19,311 bases of DNA from Flavobacteriales bacterium. Lineage in GTDB: Bacteria > Bacteroidota > Bacteroidia > Flavobacteriales > Flavobacteriaceae. The DNA lies in assembly GCA_027031025.1 (NCBI GenBank), contig JALVEJ010000324.1:1-19311 (forward strand), given 5' to 3'. The first letter of the stretch is position 1. Every line of letters begins with the position of its first letter. Shown here one piece after another: positions 1 to 7,222 of the stretch. Below the pieces are notes generated by a model. It did no database searches. It had not been told where the DNA came from and saw only the letters and a list, made by a program, of their open reading frames with translations. Made by a program: the position numbers and the translations under genes.

Positions 1-268
1 AAATTTAGCGCAATCCGAAAAATATTTTAGACAAGCTTTATCAACCGGTTTGATGATGGACCACGACAAAGCTATGGCAAAATTAAACCTTGCGGGTATT
101 GCCATATCTAAGCGTCGTAATCGTGAAGCCATTAATTTGCTACGAGAAGCCAAAGAATTGGATAAAAAGAAAATGTTTTTAGACCAAATCAAAGAATTGC
201 AACACCGTATTGACCCAACCGTACGTGGACGTAAATTTATGCCGAAGAAAAAGAAACGGCGAAAGTAA
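1..268 (+). CDS. TPR-repeat protein, C-terminal end (5' end outside window)
   Basis: The reading frame is open from base 2 with no stop before 266-268, so the gene starts upstream of the window. The visible 88 residues hold helical TPR-like pairs: one around YFRQAL, then AMAKLNLAGIAISKRRNREA followed by NLLREAKELDKKK. They end in a very basic tail, PKKKKRRK, that may touch nucleic acid, ribosome or membrane. The start-like methionines at 50-58 are probably internal, because the frame upstream of them already reads as TPR. The role is unknown. It could be a scaffold or a secretion-associated TPR protein; the fragment is too short to tell. Confidence 0.75.
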   Translation, partial: NLAQSEKYFRQALSTGLMMDHDKAMAKLNLAGIAISKRRNREAINLLREAKELDKKKMFLDQIKELQHRIDPTVRGRKFMPKKKKRRK

Positions 269-296
269 GTAGCAAGTATCAAGATAATTGAGAATT

Positions 297-334
297 GAGA
301 TTTCTCTCCCGACGAAAGTCGGGATCGAAATGAC
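297..334. repeat. Short two-stem palindromic repeat (GAGATTTCTC-hairpin-TCGAAATGAC)
   Basis: A 7-bp inner stem, TCCCGAC/GTCGGGA, closes a GAAA loop at 307-324. Outside it, ATTTC (300-304) can pair with GAAAT (327-331) across a small internal loop. The general form, GAGATTTCTC, then a hairpin, then CGAAATGAC, is one I associate with interspersed intergenic repeats in flavobacterial genomes; this rests on memory. It lies 28 bp after the stop of the TPR gene and has no T-tract on either strand, so it is not an obvious terminator. Confidence 0.55.
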
Positions 335-343
335 AACCCACAA

Positions 344-607
344 AAATCCTCATTTCCTCATTTCTCAAATTAGAAATTAGATTTTAGAAATTAGAAGTGT
401 AAGGCATTCATTATATAACGCAACAAACAATGAAACGAAATAAATCCTCATTCCTCACTCCTCATTTCTCAAATTATAAGAAATAGGAAAGCATGAAAAA
501 ATGAGTAATCATCATAAACTGGATATTCAATGAAACGGCGCTTCGATACTATTTTGCTCCTTCGTCGCAAAATCACTCAGCGACCTACCCCTCAATTCCT
601 CATTTCC
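344..607. repeat. Degenerate CCTCATTTCTC direct repeats in a gene-free stretch
   Basis: The gap 269-614 has no credible gene. A 17-nt unit, CCTCATTTCTCAAATTA, occurs exactly at 356-372 and 460-476. Each copy is preceded by a related AATCCTCATT tract, and a partial third copy, CCTCATTTCC, lies at 598-607. Between them are stuttering TTAGAAATTAGA tracts (370-395). The pyrimidine-rich composition and imperfect copies suggest slippage or decayed repeats. No function is evident. Confidence 0.5.
538..585 (+). repeat. Two-stem interspersed repeat, copy 1 (CTTCGATAC-hairpin-CACTCAG)
   Basis: The conserved left part CTTCGATAC (541-549) is followed by a variable hairpin, ATTTTGC (551-557) with GCAAAAT (567-573), then CACTCAGCGACC (574-585). 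CGCT (539-542) can pair with AGCG (579-582) as an outer stem. Copies 2 and 3 upstream of fumC keep the same unpaired segments but have different stem sequences. It ends 29 bp before the LysE-family gene. Confidence 0.7.
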
Positions 608-614
608 AAAACTT

Positions 615-1250
615 ATGACTGAAATTCTACAAATATTATATCATTTCGTCATTGGGTTTTTGATGGCATTTATCGGTTTGCTATCACCGGGTTTGCTGAC
701 CATGTCCACCTTAAACACTGCCATTGACCGAGGACAAAAAAATGCTGTTAAATTTGCTTTCGGCGCCATAATTCCTATTTTTATACAAGCTCATTTGGCA
801 CTTTTGGGCGCAGAATATATCAAATCGCATCCTGATATTATTTTATCTTTTTCTAAAATAGCCGTTTTTGTTTTTTTGATATTAAGCTTGATTTTCTTTA
901 AGCAATACCGGCAACGAAAGTTGGTTCTAACCACCCCGCGATTTAGCATTCGGAATAGTTTTCTGTACGGTATGTTTATGTCATTGATTAATCCGTTGGC
1001 AATTCCTTTTTATTTTACTTACAGTACTTTATTAGAATTAAACGGGCTTTTAAGGCTTTCAGAACCTTATATTACCGGTTTTGTGTTAGGTGCCATTTTG
1101 GGTGCTTTTGCCATTTTAAGTATTTATGCCAAACACGCCCCGAAATTGCTGGGTAAACTGCAATTTGTAGCCAAGCATTTCAAATTGATTTTGGCGTTGA
1201 TTATGTTCGTGTTAGCTGTGGCGTCATTTATTAAGGGTTGGTGGCATTAA
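615..1250 (+). CDS. LysE-family transporter
   Basis: This is a 211-residue, very hydrophobic protein with about six predicted membrane segments: roughly residues 7-30, 43-64, 74-93, 115-136, 150-170 and 189-208. The first segment carries the family's early FxxGxLSPGxLTM pattern (GLLSPGLLTM), followed by a charged turn, DRGQKNA. LysE/RhtB/CadD-type proteins export amino acids or other small solutes across the inner membrane; the substrate cannot be read from the sequence. The ATG at 615 starts directly before the first membrane helix and no in-frame start further up fits better. Adjacent proC points loosely to amino-acid metabolism, but the 116-bp gap does not prove co-transcription. Confidence 0.8.
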   Translation: MTEILQILYHFVIGFLMAFIGLLSPGLLTMSTLNTAIDRGQKNAVKFAFGAIIPIFIQAHLALLGAEYIKSHPDIILSFSKIAVFVFLILSLIFFKQYRQRKLVLTTPRFSIRNSFLYGMFMSLINPLAIPFYFTYSTLLELNGLLRLSEPYITGFVLGAILGAFAILSIYAKHAPKLLGKLQFVAKHFKLILALIMFVLAVASFIKGWWH

Positions 1251-1366
1251 TTTAGAAATAATTTACTTTACAAATTCAAAATAAGTAAGACAAAATTTGC
1301 AAAAAAAGAATTTAAATCAAAATATTTTTAAAATTTTACATTATTTAATCATTTTAATTTCAAAAT

Positions 1367-2170
1367 ATGAAAATTCTAATCATCGGTGGGGGCAATATGG
1401 GGCAAAGTTTTGCCAAGAGTTTTATCAATAATTTTATAACGGATGTTGAAAATTTTGCCGTTTTGGAAAAAGATAGTAGTAAGTTTGAGGCTTTGAAAAA
1501 AATCGGCATCAAACATATTTATCAATCGCCTACTGAAAAAATTACAGAAGCGGACTTGGTAGTCTTGGCGGTAAAACCACAAGCATTTGCCGGATTGGCT
1601 ACGGAAATTAAAAATTTCATATCGCCCGAACAAGTGGTTTTGTCCATAATGGCGGGGGTTAGTATTGCCAAAATTGAACAATATTTGGGTTTGGATAAAA
1701 TTATCAGAGCCATGCCGAATATTGCGGCACAAATAGGCGAGGGGATGAGTGTTTTTACCTCGTCGGATGCCGTCACCCGTATTGAGTTGGTAACGGTGCA
1801 AAATTTACTTGAAAGCACCGGTAAAAATTTGTATGTCGCTAATGAAGATTTGATTGATGCCGGTACGGCGGTTTCCGGCTCGGGTCCTGCCTATGTGCTA
1901 TATTTTATGGAAGCTATGATGCAAGCCGGTATTCGGTTAGGATTTACCAAACCACAAGCAGAAATGCTGACCTATCAAACTTTTAAAGGAATTGTTGAAT
2001 TTTTTCAAAACAGCCCGGATGATTATCGTCAACTCATTGATAAAATTGCCTCAAAAGGTGGGACTACCGAAGCCGCCATTCGGTTTTTGGACGAGAACAA
2101 AACTAATGAGCTAATACAAAAAGCGGTGTTTAAAGCATATCAACGTGCCAAGGAATTGGGTAAATTTTAA
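1367..2170 (+). CDS. proC: Pyrroline-5-carboxylate reductase
   Basis: ProC catalyses the last step of proline synthesis, the NAD(P)H-dependent reduction of 1-pyrroline-5-carboxylate to proline in the cytoplasm. The 267-residue length is normal. The N-terminal Rossmann fold has the dinucleotide motif GGGNMG (residues 7-12) and then VLAVKPQ. The middle has RAMPNIAAQIGEG. The C-terminal dimerisation and catalytic domain has GSGPAYVLYFMEAM and the family signature KIASKGGTTEAA (about residues 226-237). The ATG at 1367 sits immediately before the Rossmann strand, so the start is secure. The gap 1251-1366 is AT-rich with no convincing promoter match. A hairpin with a T-run follows at 2225-2250. Confidence 0.95.
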   Translation: MKILIIGGGNMGQSFAKSFINNFITDVENFAVLEKDSSKFEALKKIGIKHIYQSPTEKITEADLVVLAVKPQAFAGLATEIKNFISPEQVVLSIMAGVSIAKIEQYLGLDKIIRAMPNIAAQIGEGMSVFTSSDAVTRIELVTVQNLLESTGKNLYVANEDLIDAGTAVSGSGPAYVLYFMEAMMQAGIRLGFTKPQAEMLTYQTFKGIVEFFQNSPDDYRQLIDKIASKGGTTEAAIRFLDENKTNELIQKAVFKAYQRAKELGKF

Positions 2171-2224
2171 GTTTTGAGTTTCTTTTATTGATTTAAAAAA
2201 AAGGTTGTTTTACACAAAAAATTT

Positions 2225-2250
2225 AATCAGGGAATTCCCTGATTTTTTTT
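2225..2250 (+). terminator. Perfect dyad followed by T8: proC terminator and/or operator half of a tandem pair
   Basis: AATCAGGGAATTCCCTGATT (2225-2244) is a perfect 20-bp palindrome followed by an uninterrupted run of T to 2250. As RNA it gives an 8-bp stem with an AAUU loop and a U-tract, a good intrinsic terminator for proC. The same core recurs at 2254-2269 without a T-tract, so a protein-binding role is equally possible. Confidence 0.6.
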
Positions 2251-2269
2251 ATTTCAAGGAATTCCCTGA
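2228..2269. promoter_or_regulatory. Two tandem TCA(G/A)GGAATTCCCTGA dyads, possible operator
   Basis: Two 16-bp dyads occur at 2227-2242 (perfect) and 2254-2269 (TCAAGGAATTCCCTGA, one mismatched pair). Their centres are 27 bp apart. The second centre lies 68 bp upstream of the ATG at 2330, a position suited to a transcription factor site. The nearest DNA-binding protein gene is the NarL/FixJ regulator at 6430, in the same apparent gene group. That it binds here is inference. Confidence 0.5.
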
Positions 2270-2329
2270 CAATTTAATGATGGATTGCGGCTAACTTGCA
2301 AACATTATTAATCATTAAAATTTTATATT

Positions 2330-3427
2330 ATGAAATCTTTTACTAAAAAATTTATTTTGCGTGTTTTTTTTAGCGCTTTATTTACCTGTTTGGTGTCTTT
2401 TGTTTATGCACAAAATGTTCTTATTGTAGATAACAATCAAGGAGCAGGAGCACAATACACATCTTTGCAAACGGCTATTAATGCGGCAAGTCCGGGTGAC
2501 ATTATATATGTACAACCTTCACCGGATGATTATGGCAGTATAAATATTAATAAACAAATTAGTTTATACGGAATTGGCTATAATCCGGAACTAAATGCTG
2601 GCGAATATGCTCGGATTATAAACATTAATTTCACAGGAACAGCCTCAGGTTCGGTAATTTCCGGCTTATATATCGGTGGAATTTATTTTGGAGGCGGTAT
2701 TAGTCATAATGTTATCATAATGAATAATTTGATAGCTGTTGTTAACGGTTCTCCGGCCACTGACAAAGCAAATAATATAATCATACAAGGAAATTCATTT
2801 CTTAGAAGTAATAATGAATTGGTAAAACCGCTTAATTCACAAAATTGGATTGTTACAAATAACACATTCCAATTTAACCATACAAACTCTGTAGGTGGTT
2901 TCTTTAAAAACTTTAACAACTCCACGATATTTAAAAACAATCTTATAAAAACTAATAAAAATGGTGATTCTAATGGAAGTATTGAAGTTTTTGAAGATTG
3001 TATCGGAGCAAAAATTTATAACAATATATTTTTGTTTATAGGTACCGGTGTTAGTAATATGAATTTAGGAAACAATTCGGCAATGGATTTTCAAAATAAC
3101 TTAACTTACAGTTATAATTCTACATTAGATCCTATGCAAGGAAGTAACAATTTAGATAATATGGACCCGCTATTTGTTTCTTATGATCCGGCAAATTATT
3201 TAATCACATTAAGTAATGACTTTCACTTGCAAACAGGTTCCCCTGCTATCGGTGCAGGAAATGATGGAGAAGATTTAGGAATATACAGAAACCAATATCC
3301 ATTTACTATACGTGGATATCCTTATGGTTTGCCGTATTTAACGGAATTTTTATTATACAATACCACCATTAGTCCGGGCGGGACATTGAATATCCACATT
3401 AAAGCAAATGCTAATATAACCAACTAA
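2330..3427 (+). CDS. Secreted right-handed parallel beta-helix protein
   Basis: The first 28 residues form a signal peptide ending SFVYAQ, so the product leaves the cytoplasm. The segment TSLQTAINAASPGDIIYVQP (about 44-63) is the usual entry to pectate-lyase-like beta-helix proteins. It is followed by asparagine-rich rungs such as NNIIIQGNSF, NWIVTNNTFQF, STIFKNNLI and AKIYNNIF. The segment DFHLQTGSPAIGAGNDGEDLGIY (about 300-322) is a common end of such helices. The last part, SPGGTLNIHIKANANITN, is a short tail, not a T9SS sorting domain, so surface export is not shown. No catalytic residues of a polysaccharide lyase can be assigned. Only 12 bp separate it from the next gene, which supports an operon. 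Confidence 0.75.
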   Translation: MKSFTKKFILRVFFSALFTCLVSFVYAQNVLIVDNNQGAGAQYTSLQTAINAASPGDIIYVQPSPDDYGSININKQISLYGIGYNPELNAGEYARIININFTGTASGSVISGLYIGGIYFGGGISHNVIIMNNLIAVVNGSPATDKANNIIIQGNSFLRSNNELVKPLNSQNWIVTNNTFQFNHTNSVGGFFKNFNNSTIFKNNLIKTNKNGDSNGSIEVFEDCIGAKIYNNIFLFIGTGVSNMNLGNNSAMDFQNNLTYSYNSTLDPMQGSNNLDNMDPLFVSYDPANYLITLSNDFHLQTGSPAIGAGNDGEDLGIYRNQYPFTIRGYPYGLPYLTEFLLYNTTISPGGTLNIHIKANANITN

Positions 3428-3439
3428 AATTGTATATAA

Positions 3440-4411
3440 ATGAAACATTTTTTTCTAACATTAACCCTTTTTATATATTCGGTGGGTAGTTTTTCGCAAA
3501 TTACACAATTAGAATATTTTTTTGACACGGATCCGGGCGTTGGTAATGCTACACCCCTTACCCTAAACAACTCTAATGTTGTCGACCAAAATTTTTCTAT
3601 TCCTACAACCGGTTTACCTGAAGGTATACATCAATTAAATATTAGGATAAAAAAATCCAATGGTAGTTGGAGTTTATACGATAGAAAAATATTTTACATC
3701 AATCCTTATTATTCCAACACATCGCAAATTACAGCGGCAGAATACTTTTTTGATACGGACCCGGGCGTTGGCAATGCAACAACTTTGAGCATAAATAACA
3801 CTAATATTTTTGACCAAAATTTTTCTATTCCTACAACCGGTCTTTCAGAAGGTATACATCAATTAAACATACGTGTAAAAAAAACCAATGGAAATTGGAG
3901 TTTGTATGACAGAAAAATATTCTATATCAATCCGGATTATCCCAATGCATCTTTAATAACACAGATGGAGTATTTTTTTGATGTAGACCCCGGAGTAGGA
4001 AATGCAATAGCAATAAATATAAACGATACACAGATTTTTGATGACGATTTGAGCATTCAAGCTCCAAATAATTTATCACCGGGTGACCATTTTCTATATT
4101 TAAGAGTTATGAATACTGATGGAACATGGAGTTTGTATGCTCAATCGGAAACGGTTACCGCAGTAGATTCTGATGAATACGTTTTGAAAAATTTAAAATT
4201 TTATCCTAATCCAGCAAAAAACATTCTATATTTTGAGGTAGAAAATGCCAGTATCCAATCGGTTAAAATAATTGATTCCTATGGAAAAATTGTTAATAAA
4301 ACTTCAATTTCAACCCATCAGATTTATATTAATAATTTGTCGAATGGCATATATTTGCTTCAAATTGAAACGGATAAAGGGAATATTTCAAAAAAGTTTA
4401 TAAAAAATTAA
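3440..4411 (+). CDS. T9SS-sorted surface protein with three tandem LEYFFDTDPG repeats
   Basis: A signal peptide covers residues 1-20 (ending SVGSFSQ). Three tandem repeats follow, at 21-96, 97-172 and 173-about 238. Each opens with an EYFFDTDPGVGNA-like motif and contains IHQLNIRxKKxNGxWSLY. Repeats 1 and 2 are nearly identical and repeat 3 is diverged. Residues about 246-323 form a type A T9SS C-terminal sorting domain (KFYPNPAKNILYFEV through GIYLLQIETDKGNISKKFIKN), which directs outer-membrane secretion and cleavage. The repeat resembles the LEYFFDTDPG modules seen in flavobacterial surface proteins; its ligand is unknown. It shares an operon-like spacing with the beta-helix gene before it. 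Confidence 0.85.
   Translation: MKHFFLTLTLFIYSVGSFSQITQLEYFFDTDPGVGNATPLTLNNSNVVDQNFSIPTTGLPEGIHQLNIRIKKSNGSWSLYDRKIFYINPYYSNTSQITAAEYFFDTDPGVGNATTLSINNTNIFDQNFSIPTTGLSEGIHQLNIRVKKTNGNWSLYDRKIFYINPDYPNASLITQMEYFFDVDPGVGNAIAININDTQIFDDDLSIQAPNNLSPGDHFLYLRVMNTDGTWSLYAQSETVTAVDSDEYVLKNLKFYPNPAKNILYFEVENASIQSVKIIDSYGKIVNKTSISTHQIYINNLSNGIYLLQIETDKGNISKKFIKN
3500..4150 (+). repeat. Three tandem 228-bp coding repeats
   Basis: The units are 3500-3727, 3728-3955 and a shorter, diverged third from 3956. Units 1 and 2 share long identical stretches, including 30 bp running from the GACCAAAA codons to the ACCGGT codons (for example 3585-3614 against the matching place in unit 2). This indicates recent duplication or gene conversion. 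Confidence 0.85.
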
Positions 4412-4423
4412 TGTTTATGATAA

Positions 4424-4477
4424 AAAAATAAGAAAACTTAGAATTATAAAATGTTTTTAGATAATTTTCTTATTTTT
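4424..4477 (+). terminator. Weak AT-rich stem with T-run, possible terminator or attenuator
   Basis: AAAAATAAGAAAA (4424-4436) pairs perfectly with TTTTCTTATTTTT (4465-4477) across a 28-nt loop. The 3' arm itself ends in T5. The stem is almost all A-T, so termination may be partial, letting some transcript through to the kinase gene that starts 20 bp later. Confidence 0.35.
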
Positions 4478-4496
4478 AAGGTATTAAAAAATAATT

Positions 4497-6440
4497 TTGA
4501 AATATATTAAGCTCTTAACATACATTATTTTAATCAATCCGTTTTGTTTTTTTGGACAAACGCATCATCAAATTGATAGTTTGTCCAAAATTCTTATAGA
4601 AACACAATCGGAAACTCAAAAAGCGCGTATTCATAACAGATTGGGGTGGTTATACATTTCAAAAGATATTCAAAAAGCCAAAGCGCATATCGACACATCA
4701 TTCGTTTTATTTCATTCTCTTAAAGATCGAGATGGTGAAGCCCTGTGTTTTTATAAATACGGTGTTATCGCCCGCGTTTCCGGTCAATATAAAAAGGCTT
4801 TGGAATATATCGACAAATATTTGGATTTTGTCAAATCGAAACATGATTCAATCAATATAGCTAACGGATTATATCAAAGAGGAGTTGTTTTTAGTTTACT
4901 TGGCGATTACGAAAAAAGTTTGGAAGAATATTATAAATCCTATTTAATTTATAAGTCCTGTAAAGATTCTACCTCAATGGGATTTTGTCTCAATAGTATA
5001 GGAATTGTGTATAATAATTTGGAAAAATACCCTTTGGCTGTTCAAACCTTAATTCAAACTATTCATATTCACAAAAAACGAAATGATTTGCCAAACTTAG
5101 CAAATGTTTATAACAGTCTGGGCACTGTCTACGCCAAACAAAATTTGATTGATAGCGCCTTAATATATTTTAATAAAAGTTTAAATATAGATAACAGGCT
5201 CAATAATAATTGGGGAAAAACTATCAGTCATAAAAACATTGGTTCTTTATTATTACAAAAGAAACAATATAAAAAGGCTTTGACGCACTTCAAAAAATCG
5301 TATCAAATTCAATTGGAAAACAATCTAAAAATTAACGAAGCTGATATATTAGGTAAAATAGGAGAAACTTATACTTTGCTGGGCGATTATTCGAATGCGG
5401 AAGAGTTTTTAAAAAAAAGTTTAAATGAACCAGTCCCTTCAAAAAGAACCTATAAAAACTTGCATTTTCAATCATTTAAATTATATAATAAGTTAAAAAA
5501 CTATAAAAAAGCACTTGCTCATTATGAAAAATACGTCAGTTATAAAGATAGTATTTTGAATGAAAAAAAATTGAACAACATAAACCGGTTACAAATTCAG
5601 TTTGAAACACAAAAGAAAGACAATGAAATCATACGACAACAATTGCTGTTAGATCAAAAAAACATTGAGATACAAAAGAATAAAATTCAAAAATCTTATA
5701 TGGCTGCCGTTGCTTTATTTTTATTAACCGGAATGATTATAACTTGGTTATTTTTCAGACAACATCAAAAACGTAAAAATCAAGAAATTGAGATGTTAAA
5801 ACGCGACCATCAGATAAAGTCATTGGAATTACTAATTGAAGGTGAGGAAAAAGAACGAATAAGAATTGCTCAAGAACTGCATGATGGGGTAAATGGTGAT
5901 TTGTCTGCCATAAAATATAAACTATCTTCATTGCAAAAAAACAATAGTGAAGTGATTAATGATGCTATTGAAATGATAGACAAATCATGCCGGCAAGTGC
6001 GTGCTATTTCACACAATTTGACGCCTCCCTCATTAAAAAAATTTAATATTATAGAAACAACTGAAACTTTTTGTCATAATCTCAATGCCATTCACAAACC
6101 CAATATAAGGTTTCAACATATTGGAGATATACCACAAATTAGCAAAAAAGTTCAAATCAATATTTTTAGAATTATTCAAGAACTCGTAACCAACAGTATA
6201 AAACATGCCGATGCTACGGAAATTGATGTGCAAATCAGTTGTAGAAATAAGCAAATTCAAATAATTGTGGAAGACAATGGAAGCGGATTTGACACACAAA
6301 ACACGACACATAATGGTATAGGATTGCGAAATATTCAGTCACGAATTGACTATTTGCAGGCAAGCATTGATGTTGTGTCAAACAAAAACGGAACCTCATA
6401 TACTATTGAAATCGATATAAATAAATTATATGACCATTAA
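4497..6440 (+). CDS. TPR sensor histidine kinase (HisKA_3/HATPase_c), TTG start
   Basis: Order of parts: signal peptide (1-21, ending CFFGQ); a TPR-rich sensory region (about 25-355, with rungs such as ALEYIDKYL and ALIYFNKSLNI); a helical linker; one membrane helix (about 402-420); a coiled coil; a NarX/DegS-type dimerisation domain with the phospho-acceptor H462 in QELHDG; and a GHKL ATPase domain with N566 (N box), DNGSGF (593-598) and a GIGL G2 box. The TPR region should therefore be periplasmic and the kinase cytoplasmic. The start is a TTG at 4497: an in-frame TAA at 4485 precedes it, no ATG lies between, and the TTG gives an intact signal peptide. It would phosphorylate the regulator encoded by the overlapping next gene. 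Confidence 0.9.
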   Translation: MKYIKLLTYIILINPFCFFGQTHHQIDSLSKILIETQSETQKARIHNRLGWLYISKDIQKAKAHIDTSFVLFHSLKDRDGEALCFYKYGVIARVSGQYKKALEYIDKYLDFVKSKHDSINIANGLYQRGVVFSLLGDYEKSLEEYYKSYLIYKSCKDSTSMGFCLNSIGIVYNNLEKYPLAVQTLIQTIHIHKKRNDLPNLANVYNSLGTVYAKQNLIDSALIYFNKSLNIDNRLNNNWGKTISHKNIGSLLLQKKQYKKALTHFKKSYQIQLENNLKINEADILGKIGETYTLLGDYSNAEEFLKKSLNEPVPSKRTYKNLHFQSFKLYNKLKNYKKALAHYEKYVSYKDSILNEKKLNNINRLQIQFETQKKDNEIIRQQLLLDQKNIEIQKNKIQKSYMAAVALFLLTGMIITWLFFRQHQKRKNQEIEMLKRDHQIKSLELLIEGEEKERIRIAQELHDGVNGDLSAIKYKLSSLQKNNSEVINDAIEMIDKSCRQVRAISHNLTPPSLKKFNIIETTETFCHNLNAIHKPNIRFQHIGDIPQISKKVQINIFRIIQELVTNSIKHADATEIDVQISCRNKQIQIIVEDNGSGFDTQNTTHNGIGLRNIQSRIDYLQASIDVVSNKNGTSYTIEIDINKLYDH

Positions 6441-7065
6441 AATAGCCATAACCGATGATCATATTATGATTCTTAAAGGTATTTCTTCAATGTTAAAAGA
6501 CACCAAGGAAATTGAAGTTATTGCCTTGTATGAGAATGCCCGGAAAACTTTAGAAATGATAAAAAAAGATCAACCGGATGTGTTGTTATTAGATATTAAT
6601 TTACCCGACATCAACGGCATTGATTTAAGTAAAATTCTTTTAAAAAAACAATCAGGATTAAAAATCATAGCGCTGACTAATTTTGAGGATATCACATATG
6701 TCAAACGAATGCTAAAAAATGGTATTCACGGATATTTATTAAAAAATACCGATAAACTTGAATTAATTAAAGCATTAAAAACTGTCCTTTCCGGAAAAAT
6801 TTATATTCAACCGGATATTGAGAAACGATTGATACTTCAACAAAATAAAAAAACTTTAAAAAACGGATTGTTACCAAAACTTACCCGTAGAGAATTAGAA
6901 GTTTTAAGAGCTATTTCCGAAGAATTAACCACACAAGAAATAGCTGAGAAATTGTTTATCAGTGCAAAAACCGTGGAAACACACCGCATGAATATAATGA
7001 GTAAATTAGGGGCAAAAAACAGCGTTGGGATGATCAAAATAGCAATAGAAAATGAATTATTATAA
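6430..7065 (+). CDS. NarL/FixJ-family response regulator (REC + LuxR-type HTH)
   Basis: The 211-residue protein has a receiver domain with acidic pocket D9/D10, phospho-acceptor D55 (VLLLD), T83 and K105 (GYLLK). A LuxR-type helix-turn-helix covers about 151-211, with LTRRELEVLRAISEELTTQE and IAEKLFISAKTVETHRMNI. It is the expected partner of the kinase at 4497: the two frames overlap by 11 bp (6430-6440), which implies translational coupling. Phosphorylation at D55 should promote dimer binding to DNA palindromes. Candidate sites are the two dyads at 2227-2269; that link is inferred from proximity and symmetry only. Confidence 0.93.
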   Translation: MTIKIAITDDHIMILKGISSMLKDTKEIEVIALYENARKTLEMIKKDQPDVLLLDINLPDINGIDLSKILLKKQSGLKIIALTNFEDITYVKRMLKNGIHGYLLKNTDKLELIKALKTVLSGKIYIQPDIEKRLILQQNKKTLKNGLLPKLTRRELEVLRAISEELTTQEIAEKLFISAKTVETHRMNIMSKLGAKNSVGMIKIAIENELL

Positions 7066-7110
7066 CTGCTACTTATTCTATATAAAACTAAAAATCAGCC
7101 ATTTAACTAA

Positions 7111-7204
7111 GCTGTCTCAAAAGCATCAGGAATATATCTAAGAATTGAATATTTGAAAAAACGCTCAGATACCTCCCCGATTGTTGGAACCCTTTTGAGA
7201 CAGC
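7111..7204. repeat. 94-bp element bounded by 13-bp perfect inverted repeats
   Basis: GCTGTCTCAAAAG (7111-7123) is repeated inverted as CTTTTGAGACAGC (7192-7204) around 68 bp without a clear inner hairpin. It fills most of the gap between two convergent genes (the regulator and fumC). It may act as a bidirectional transcription stop, but neither strand has a T-run directly after the arm. A small non-autonomous mobile element (MITE) is the alternative; no obvious target-site duplication is seen. Confidence 0.5.
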
Positions 7205-7222
7205 CTCGTTTTATTCATCATA

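Noticed and set aside
1376..1818. Minus-strand open frames inside proC
   Set aside because: They are antisense to a clear proC gene and their translations have no recognisable motifs.
3380..3427. Truncation or frameshift at the end of the beta-helix gene
   Set aside because: The ending SPGGTLNIHIKANAN looks like a natural short tail, and the next gene begins with its own signal peptide 12 bp later.
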